Source of the DNA: Viola odorata | Taxonomy: Eukaryota; Streptophyta; Magnoliopsida; Malpighiales; Violaceae | Direction: 5' to 3' | NCBI GenBank assembly: GCA_963691705.1 | Contig: OY829538.1 | Location: 77,134,781 to 77,198,780, forward strand | Length of the DNA stretch: 64,000 nucleotides | Part shown: in pieces, positions 56,383 through 64,000 of the stretch | How the letters are laid out: the number at the start of each line of letters is the position of its first letter | Position numbering within the stretch: the stretch's first letter is position 1 | The notes under the pieces: model-generated | Seen by the model: the letters and a program-made list of their open reading frames with translations, nothing else | Database searches by the model: none | What the model was told of the DNA's origin: nothing | Position numbers and translations under genes: made by a program

Positions 56383-56947
56383 GTGTTCCTCTATTTAATG
56401 GTTCACCTATTGTCGTGGAATTGCAGAGGGTTGAGAGCAGCCAGAAAGAGGAAATTTGTCAAATGTTGTTGGCGTAGAGAGCACTTGGATTTTTGCTTGC
56501 TGCAGGAGACTAAGTTGGAGGATATAGATGAGTACTTCATGCAGACTCTATGGGGGAATCAGGAGGCACGTTGGTTGAGTGCTCCGTCTGCTGGTCGGTC
56601 TGGTGGGCTACTCACAATATGGAACAGTAGCTCTTTTTCTATAGAACGGTCGATAGTTGGAGATCGTTATATTTGGCTCGAAGGCATTCTAAAAAGAGGG
56701 AACTTTCGCTGTGTTGTTCTGAATGTTTATGCATATAATGAAGTGGATAGAAGACATCAACTTTGGGATACTCTTGCTCATCTAGTTGAGAGTAGTTGTC
56801 ATCCAGTTCTTGTAGGAGGGGATTTTAATGAAATCCTGTCGCCTTCTGAAAGGCTTAATGGTTCGAGTCATGCAAGAGGGATGGAGAATTTCCAGGAGTG
56901 GGTGGCCAGATGCAGGTTACAGGATCTGGGTTTAGTTGGTAGGCGCT
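56383..56947 (+). pseudogene. LINE ORF2, endonuclease domain start
   Basis: Reads LLSWNCRGLRAARKRKFVK, LLQETKLEDID, SAGRSGGLLTIWN and VLVGGDFNEILSPSER, the conserved blocks of the APE-type endonuclease with its Glu (QETK) and Asp/Asn (GGDFN) residues. It stops where the LTR begins at 56948. The last few residues of the open frame (LTARRTRQI) are read from the LTR, not from the LINE. Confidence 0.9.
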
Positions 56948-58468
56948 TGACCGCGCGTCGAACACGTCAAATATAGTAGTGAAATTGTTATGGAATCGGG
57001 GGTAGAAATACAACTTATCACTGTCCACAATAGCTTGTAGATGATGGTAAGAGGATCGTCCACAGAGACCTCTAGGAGATGTAATTCTTGAGTTGACTTC
57101 CTCGTCACTGAGTTTTGGTTGGTTGTTATCTGAAACTAAAGACAAAACAGAAAGTAATGAAAATAGTTTGAAATATAAAATAGTATTGGCCGAAGTCTAG
57201 GCCAAGACTGTGGGCTAGATTGGAAAAAAGTCTTGTGATACGGAATTCCAGGTAAGGGCGATGGGTGAGCTTGCGTTCTTATGCATCGATCATGGACTGA
57301 AGTATGTTCATCTCTTCTTCATAGTACTGCTATAGAGTGGAGGAACTCCTTTTCACTCCTATCTTCCCTCCTCTTCAAACTATCTGGCGGGTACTCCCTC
57401 TCCTGATAATCCTAGCCAAGGGACACCTTGCTGGTTAAAGGGTTTATCCGTTTGACTGCTGTCTTGAATGGTTGCTCACCTCTTCAATGGTGCAGGGGAA
57501 GACAGTACCTAGGTTAAGTTCCTAGGTTGTCAATCTGGTCTCTACCTAGGTCACCTATTCTTCTAGTCTAGCTCGAGACTAGTCACCTACTTCGTCTAGC
57601 CGGCGGGTACTCCCTCTCCTTCTAGGCTGGTTACAACTCCTCTCTCCTAGAGAACAAGGATGATCAAACCTTGGCCCTAGTGAGTAAGCGATAGATTAAG
57701 TTCAAGAATAAATAAATACAAAGAAAGAGATTATGAAGAACGAAATATGCCTCACGATTGCATCAAGAACTTCAGCTCATCACCCTTACCAAGAATGGGT
57801 TTTTAGTTACTCATACTCATGGATAAAAGATGAAGAAATTAATTTGCATAGATATATAAATCCGAAATAAATTCGGAGCAAGGTTTTAACAATGGCGAAC
57901 TAGGAAGGGGAAATTGCGTTCTTACTAGTCAGAAGAAGATTGCGGACAGAGGTGAATAATGTTCAGCTAAAATAGCCATAAGAACCTCTGTCCCAATCCA
58001 ACTCAAACTCCTAAAATATCCTAAAAGATTATTTACAATTTAATTGTTCATAAATGGAAACTAAATCGCAATCAATTAAAGAGGGAGATCCCAATCGGGA
58101 TTCTACATGAGATTGTCTTCAGATCCCTCTAAGATTGCGTGACAGCTGCTACTTGCCAGCTGTAGAAGTCCAACGCTTCTGGTTGTCCAATTGCTCCATG
58201 ACACTGTCTGATCGCGATGGAGTCTTGGCCGAAGTCTAGGCCAAGACGATTCTAGTTGCCGCACTGCGTCAGATACGAACCTGTCTAGGCCAAGACTCAG
58301 GCCTAGACTCGAGTAGTCAGCTCCAGCTTTCTTCTTCACGAATTCCTCTCTTACTGCCTCCAAACCAGACCTGATTGAATGTGGGAAATTAAAGGGAACA
58401 TCAATAGAATTACTGTCCAAAATAACTAGAAAATGGACAATAAAACATGATGAAATGCAATGCAATCA
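56948..58468 (-). repeat. 3' LTR of the Athila-type element (1.52 kb)
   Basis: On the minus strand it begins TGATTGCATTGCATTTC right after a purine tract (AAGTGTGGGGAGTT) and ends CGCGCGGTCA, so it has the TG...CA form. It contains two copies of ggcgggtactccctctcct (57387 and 57602) and two of ttggccgaagtctaggccaa (about 57188 and 58225). A fragment of the same LTR tip is at 43976. Confidence 0.75.
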
Positions 58469-59572
58469 AACTCCCCACACTTAAACAATGCTTGCCCCCA
58501 AGCATACAGACTCAATGACTCTACAAAAATTAAAAACGCAACAAAACAAACAGACATCCTAATCCCCCAGACTTTCTCATTTTCAGATTGCTTACCTTTC
58601 CACTGGATCTGCCAAGACACTTCACTAAGGTACCCTATGCAAGACTAACAAGGAATGATCAATACCCCGAATATACACCTTTCATATGGTATCAAGACAC
58701 CCTACTAGATTAGATGGATAAGGTATAGGGCAACAAGGTTCACCAAGGATTTGAGTCCCACCGAGCGTCGTCTATCAAAAAGTGCCTAAAGACTGGTGCC
58801 ATTTAAATCACTTTGACAGAAATTTTTCTTCTTTTATTTTGTGTCTTTAGCAAAAAAATTTTTTTTTTTCTGACAAATTATGTGTCTTTTCTATGATATA
58901 TTTTTCTGTTTTATTGACACAGCATCACATAGACAGAGCTTGTCCTTTTCAGCGGGGACTTCCACCTTTGCTATGTCTGTCCTATGACATTCCAACACTT
59001 TATTTGTCTCGCACTACAAACAAATAGATCGACACACTCAAATCCGGGCAGCAAACCTCATCATCCTAATAAAAATTAAGGTCCTAGCTAGGTGTCCTTA
59101 CGACCATATGGATGACTAATGTTCGGGAAACATCAGATTAAATGTCCCTTAGGCATTGATCATTTACGCTCATGTGTATCCCTGTTACTAGAGCATTGTA
59201 TTCCCTAGCAAAGTGTCTAAATGCAAATCCACCAAAAAACTAAACAATCCAAGCAAGAAGACAGGGATTCGGATGTCACAACAAAATAGACTCGAAACAT
59301 GCATAAAAATACAAATAAAAATCATGCAAATGACTGACTCTTTACTGGACATACTGACCTAAAAATAAAAATTAAAACACACTAATTTGACTCACACAAA
59401 CAGACACAAAACACACAAACTAACAAGCAATATTCACAAAAAACATAAGACATATTTAACACCCTCCCCACACTTAAAAGACACAATGTCCTCATTGTGT
59501 GGAGAGACAAAAAATAAAAGACAAAACATAAAAATAAAAGTAAAGAAAAGTGCGACCTGGGGCAGAAGCAAC
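58469..59572. other. Non-coding part of the Athila-type element before its 3' LTR
   Basis: No open frame of note. It holds purine tracts on the minus strand at 58469-58485 and near 59465-59480 (complement of ccctccccacactt), T-rich DNA near 58830-58920, and A-rich DNA near 59230-59560. Confidence 0.55.
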
Positions 59573-61769
59573 TCATGTTGCTGGGGTCTGGGGATCTTGG
59601 CCAGAGGCTTGGCCTAGATCAGGGGCAGGAGAGTCCTTCGGCTTTGGATCTCTCGGGGCTGGAGGAGGCATCAAAGGGTTGGATGCACTTGCTGGCTGTG
59701 CCGATGGCTGGGGTTCATCCTCTTCATCAGAAGATTCAGAGTCACTTTCGTCGCTGAGGTTGTCGTGGAGGTCTTTGAGCATCTTGTAATGAGCCTCGAG
59801 GTGCTGGTAAACGTGGAGGACGTTTTTCCTGGTGAGCTTCATCTGCTCAAGGAGGACATCCTGCCTATCATTAAGGCATTGGGCCCACTGAGGTACCACT
59901 GCTGCACTGCTGGATGGGGGCTGCTGGTCTTGACTCTTGTCTTGGCCTAGACGCTCCAGAATTATCTTCTGCTGCTCAAGGATGAGCAGCTGGCGTGCTT
60001 GAAATTCTCTGGCCCACGCTGGAGGCTCACTGGTGCTACTGGCAGGAGGATCTTGGCTCGTGTCTTGGCCTAGATCGGCTGCAGCATCAGGAATGATGGT
60101 GTCTTGGCCAGCGTCTTGGCCTAGATCCTGGGCAAGATTGCCCTCTGCTTCTTCTCCTGGAATGATAATGGGACGCAACTTGTATTTCCCTCCATTCTTC
60201 TTCGAGAATATGTGCTCCGAAACCGGTGTAAATCCTGTATTACATGCAACAAACTCTCCTTCCAAATGGAAATGTCCTATTTGGTCGAAGGATCTAAAAC
60301 CAAGGATTTTCGGGGAACAACTTCAATGCAAATCAGAAGCAGCAGGATCTAGACTAGCATTTTGCATAGCAAGCCAAGTAATCAAAGAACCAAAGATCAG
60401 TTTTATTTTGGACTCACGGGCATGCAACACTTGAACCAAATACAAGCCTAAGTTGACCTTTTTCTTGTGCAAAATGCACCACAACAGAAACAATTCAGAC
60501 TTGGCTAAATTTCCAGAGACCTTTGTCTTCCCTGAAAGGTTTATAGACAAGGTCCTATGGAGCATTCTAAGCACAGGGTTTAGTATGGCATGGGCCTTTG
60601 AATTCCTATCAAACTTAGCATTTTTATCACCCGTAATCTCCCTAAAAGCAACATTATTATCCCAATCAGTGGGATAATCAAATATAGCTTCATCACTAAA
60701 AGCAAATCCAAGCAAAGCATTGAACCCATCAACAGACAATGGTTCCATTTGTCACACAACCTAAAATTAATCACATCAGGAGCAGCAAAATCAGGTTTGT
60801 CTCTACCCGTAGCATACAAGGTGTCTTCATCAAACCAGAAGGTTGTGTGAAACTCAAGACACAACTCGGTAAAAGCATCACACTCAATTGACATGAAAGG
60901 TACCCAACCAAGCGCATACACATATTCCCTAAGGCCATCTCATTCAAAAAATCAAACTCCAAACGAGCATAAGCAGGAATATCACAGGCATGCATCTCAC
61001 GCAACTTAGATTTAAGGTCAGGCGTATCAAATTTTAACCATCCCTTGAGTGTTTGCAAGAGAGGAAGAGAACGTACCTTAGGAGTCTTGGCCGCGGGCTT
61101 GGCCAAGACTGAAACGTCTTCATCGTCCTCATCAGAGTCCTCCTCAACCACCTTCTGCTTCCCTTTGCTTTTGGCTGAGGAAGGGGCGGCAGGGGTCTTG
61201 CTCTGCTTCTGGTTTGCAGGTGGTGGTGGTGATGAGATGGGGGCCTTTGCCTGCTTCTTCGGCGGCGTTGTTTTGTGGGCCACTTGCTTAATGCGCCCGG
61301 ACTTCTTGGGCGGAGCAGTGGCCGATTTTTTCTTCGCCGGAGGTGGCGGTGGTGGTGTGGTCACGGTGTCGTCAACAACAGTAGTGGGAGTGGGTTTCTT
61401 CTTCGCAGCGGTGGTCGGAGCTTGGTTTGAGGCTCCGGCAGCTGCTGCTCTCTTCATCTGTCTGCTGGCTCGACGGGCATCTCTATCTCCAGTCGCCGGC
61501 GCAGCAGAGGTCTTCATCCTCTTCGCGAGGGGAACCTCGTCTGAATCTTCATCGGAGACGACCATAGCTCGGTCGGCTCCTTGAACGCTCTCCTCCGACT
61601 CCTCAAGAAACTCATCTTCGGAGGACATGGAGTCGTCTGCCTCCAGTGCTTCGAGCAGACGACGCGCAGCTGAGGTGGAGTTGGTCGGCATTCCAGCCGG
61701 CGCAGCTCCACGGAGGTCATCGCTCTCCTCAGGGATGGTTGAAGGTGAAGGACGGCTGGGTGCAGTCAT
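59573..61769 (-). pseudogene. Athila-type extra ORF (post-integrase), with breaks
   Basis: ATG at 61769. The first ~240 residues are low complexity: acidic (SMSSEDEFLEESEE), then Pro/Lys/Ala-rich (TPPPPPPAKKK). The conserved Athila ORF region follows: LKGWLKFDTPDLKSKLREM, YALGWVPFMSIECDAFTEL, TTFWFDEDTLYATGRDKPDF, LSVDGFNALLGFAFSDEAIF and LFLLWCILHKKKVNLG. Frameshifts near 60925 and 60750 and a TGA near 60323 break it. The C-terminus (to 59573) carries four LGQD/SQD repeats and an acidic stretch (DESDSESSDEEDEPQ). The role of this ORF is unknown in the family; similarity to the Athila ORF1/plant transposon protein family is from memory. Confidence 0.7.
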
Positions 61770-62316
61770 GGTCGCGAGAAGAAGAAGAAGATTGAAAGGA
61801 TTTTGGGATTTTTGGGTTTTCGGATTTTTTTGGGGTTGTGTACTGCGCGATTTTGATGATTGGGGAAGAAGAAGGAGAAAGGTTTTATACTTTTAGCTCA
61901 GGTGAGAGAGGTTTAATTGGTATTGGACGTGAGAAGATCGTGTCAGAGTGGGAGAGAATATGCAGGGGTGATGGTTTAATTTCCCATGCTGCATAATTAA
62001 TTCAATTTAATTGAATTTTGGAGCTGTCCGTTCCAAAAGCAATTAAATGACTTAATTAGCAGAGGTGACACGTGTCCCACTATCTAAAAGAGGCTCCTCA
62101 CACGCAAGGCAGTCTAGCTCTCAGTCTTGGCCAAGATCTCGGCCAAGACTACTTCAATTTCCCCACACTTAATTTCCTGCACACAAAAACGAAAATTACC
62201 CAGAAATTAAATGTGACAAAAATAAATATTTACATCCTAAAATTTTAAAAGACACAAGGGTTGCCTCCTTTGCAGCGCCCTTATTTTAAGTCCTAGGCTT
62301 GACTCTTAATTTTTCT
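61770..62316. other. Spacer between extra ORF and integrase
   Basis: Non-coding. Contains GTCTTGGCCAAGATCTCGG and its mirror (62131-62151) and a purine tract on the minus strand (62155-62170). No gene. Confidence 0.6.
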
Positions 62317-63557
62317 TCAGTTGTTTTGAGGTGGCTCGTCCACCTTTTCCGAAACTTTTTCTTCCTGAAAATTCTCAAAGAACGGCTTCAATCTCTGCCC
62401 GTTCACCTTGAGCTCGGCACCTGTTTTCTCATTCCTAATATCTACTGCACCATGTGGGTAAATGTTAGAAATAACAAAAGGGGCTTCCCAACGAGTTTGT
62501 AATTTTCCAGGAAATAATTTAAATCGGGAATTATAAAGAAGAACTTTCTCCCCTGTGTGGAGAGGTTTTCCAATAATTTTCTTGTCGTGGTAAGCTTTCA
62601 TTCTGACCTTGACAATCAGCTGATTGTCATAGGCCTGGTCTCTCAACTCCTCTAGCTCATGGAGTTGTAACTTCCTTTCTTGGCCAGCCTCATCACAGCT
62701 TAGGTTGCACTTCCGTATTGCCCAATACGCTTTGTGTTGCAACCCTACTGGCAAGTGGCATGTCTTACCATAGACTAGCTTGTACGGTGTCATCCCGATT
62801 GGTCCTTTGTAAGCCGTTCTACAGGCCCACAATGCGTCATCTAACCGCTGGCTCCAATCGCGTCTGTCTAGGCCTACTGTCTTGGCCAAGACTGACTTCA
62901 CCTCTCTATTTGACACTTCGGCTTGGCCGTTTGTTTGAGGGTGGTAGGCTGTGGATACCCTATGTGTGATGCCATATTTCCTGAAAAGAGAAGATAAAAT
63001 CTTGTTGCAGAAGTGAGTTCCTCGATCACTTATAATCCCTCGAGGAATCCCAAATCTGTTTAAGATATTAGATTTAATAAAGGAAATAACAGTCCTAGCA
63101 TCATCATTTTTAGTGGCTTTCGCCTCTATCCATTTTGATACATAATCCACAGCTAAGAGAATATATCTGTTGCCAAAAGAAGTAGGAAAAGGTCCCATAA
63201 AATCTATGCCCCATATGTCAAATATTTCACAAGAAAGAATAAAATTCATAGGCATTTCATTTCGAGAACTAATATTTCCCACTCTTTGACATGCCGAACA
63301 AGTTTTACAAAATAGAGCACTATCCTGAAAAATTGTTGGCCAATAAAAACCAGCCTCTAAGATTTTTAGGGTTGTTCTTCTCGCGCCAAAGTGACCTCCA
63401 CATGCTTGGGAATGACAGAATTCAAGTATAGACCTCGTCTCACTTTGAGGTATACACCTCCTTAGCAATTGATCGGATCCTATCTTCCATAAATACGGAT
63501 CATCCCAAACATAATACTTACTGTCATGTTTTACCTTGACTCTCTCATAGGTAGTCA
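62317..63557 (-). CDS. Ty3/Gypsy integrase, Athila/Tat branch (N-terminus cut)
   Basis: Open for about 413 residues. In order: entry block [20 protein letters not shown], the HHCC zinc domain ([11 protein letters not shown] ... [11 protein letters not shown]), and the D,D-35-E core with Asp in [10 protein letters not shown], Asp in IISDRGTHF and Glu in [12 protein letters not shown]. The C-terminal domain follows ([40 protein letters not shown]). All catalytic residues are present. The frame should continue upstream into RNase H, but the match ends at about 63557, where an LTR-like sequence starts. The enzyme joins retrotransposon cDNA to host DNA. Whether this domain is still functional cannot be judged without the rest. 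Confidence 0.9.
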
Positions 63558-64000
63558 TGTCACCATAGTGCTTGCCTGTTGCTAGGTGATAACGATTTAG
63601 TCGTTTGCTGAAGAGTGAAGGGGGTAAAGTGTCCTTTCCAGTATTGTTCCCGCGGTGTCCTGATGTACCTGCAATACGCCGGAGGGTGACTCCGGCGGAA
63701 ACATTCCGATGCTTAAGTCAGTATCAGTAGTGAAATTGGCAGAGCTTGGGCCAGTCTAGATACTGCTTACCTGCCTCCTTTGTGGAGGAGGTATTTATAG
63801 AGGAATATGGTGTTCCTGCTTGCGTAAATGATCTAGTGGGCTATCGTTTATGTTAGGGTCCGTGGTTCGCCCTTGTCCTAATACGCTATCGCGGAGGTAG
63901 GCGTACGAGAGGTATCGTTGCGATAGGGTGACATCTGGAGCGTCTTTCCCGCTGCGTGGTTCTCTTGGAGTGAGATAGCTCCTTGAGCTGCCCGTTAGGT
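63558..64000. mobile_element. Further LTR nested in the Athila-type element (runs off the right edge)
   Basis: At 63558 the integrase homology stops and a GC-richer sequence starts TGTCACCATAGTGCTTGCC. It contains ccggagggtgactccggcgg, attccgatgcttaagtcagt and ggaggaggtatttatagagg, the last a TATA-like promoter area, as seen in LTRs of chromovirus-type Gypsy elements. AGTCA (63553-63557) may be its target site. The other end is outside the window. Confidence 0.5.

Larger units (their letters stand above)
54370..56947 (+). mobile_element. LINE (L1-like), 5' part, cut by an LTR element
   Basis: The 5' leader is GC-rich (ccggcgcggccttcgccgcc). ORF1 and the front of ORF2 follow. At 56948 ORF2 is interrupted within its endonuclease domain by an LTR retrotransposon; the reverse transcriptase half would lie on the far side, beyond the window. 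The exact LINE start is not fixed. Confidence 0.85.
56948..63557 (-). mobile_element. Athila-type Ty3/Gypsy retrotransposon, 3' part
   Basis: On the minus strand the visible order is integrase (63557-62317), spacer, extra ORF (61769-59573), non-coding (59572-58469) and 3' LTR (58468-56948). An extra ORF after integrase and the integrase sequence point to the Athila/Tat branch. The likely 5 bp target site next to the left end is GCGCT (56943-56947). Gag, protease, reverse transcriptase and the 5' LTR would lie to the right, beyond a further LTR that starts at about 63558. The element is inserted in LINE ORF2. Confidence 0.82.

Noticed and set aside
61045..61584. Plus-strand 179-codon ORF with many Gly, Ala and Phe
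   Set aside because: It is antisense to the Pro/Lys/Ala-rich part of the Athila-type ORF.
1..64000. tRNA, rRNA and conserved snRNA genes
   Set aside because: No cloverleaf-like or conserved RNA gene sequence was recognised by reading. A tRNAscan or Rfam search would settle this.

Overview
The window is nuclear DNA of a flowering plant, almost certainly a eudicot. It has intron-rich genes with GT-AG (and two GC-AG) introns, AT-rich intergenic DNA, a plastid-targeted FtsZ1, a plant SYP5 SNARE, a DUF247 gene, an expansin-like gene, a BAHD acyltransferase, a Helitron, a plant LINE and Ty3/Gypsy DNA. The species cannot be fixed from sequence alone.

Left half (1-33,000) is a gene-rich arm of housekeeping genes. 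In order: an LBP/BPI-type lipid-binding protein (minus, cut by the left edge); a 3' fragment of a protein phosphatase 4 gene; a PORR-domain organelle RNA-binding protein (minus); a 3.6 kb repeat-bounded block holding a broken subtilase; the complete PP4 catalytic subunit gene PPX (8 exons, minus); a SYP51/52-type Qc-SNARE (5 exons, plus); TAF6 (12 exons, plus); FtsZ1 (6 exons, minus, tail-to-tail with TAF6); and V-ATPase subunit e (3 exons, minus). Exon phases close perfectly in PPX (305 aa), SYP5 (233 aa), TAF6 (537 aa), FtsZ1 (413 aa) and VHA-e (70 aa), so these five look functional. Repeats sit between genes: two Stowaway-like MITEs, two related hAT-like elements with TGTTTGG-type ends, and a long fold-back at 33,045-33,640.

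Right half (33,000-64,000) is a graveyard of gene fragments and nested transposons. It holds an isopentenyltransferase tail, two copies of a small BED-finger gene (one broken, one with an intact two-exon reading frame), two DUF247 fragments, a decayed Helitron (about 37,229-45,215) with Rep, RPA-like and PIF1-helicase pieces, an inverted-repeat-bounded segment around an acidic ORF, a BAHD acyltransferase pseudogene, an expansin-like gene fused to a 5'-truncated DUF247 gene, a ~104 bp tandem array, an orphan RRM exon, and a LINE. The LINE endonuclease is split by an Athila-type Ty3/Gypsy element on the minus strand, which is in turn apparently interrupted by another LTR that runs off the right edge.

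The genes do not form an operon or a clear pathway cluster. The most unusual signals are a recurrent GTCTTGGCC / GGCCAAGAC motif spread through coding and non-coding parts of the Athila-type element (where it is read as LGQD peptide repeats), the paired BED-finger loci, the mosaic Helitron that has lost its HUH segment, the expansin-DUF247 junction, and the partial duplication of PPX that preserves an apparent empty site for a MITE.
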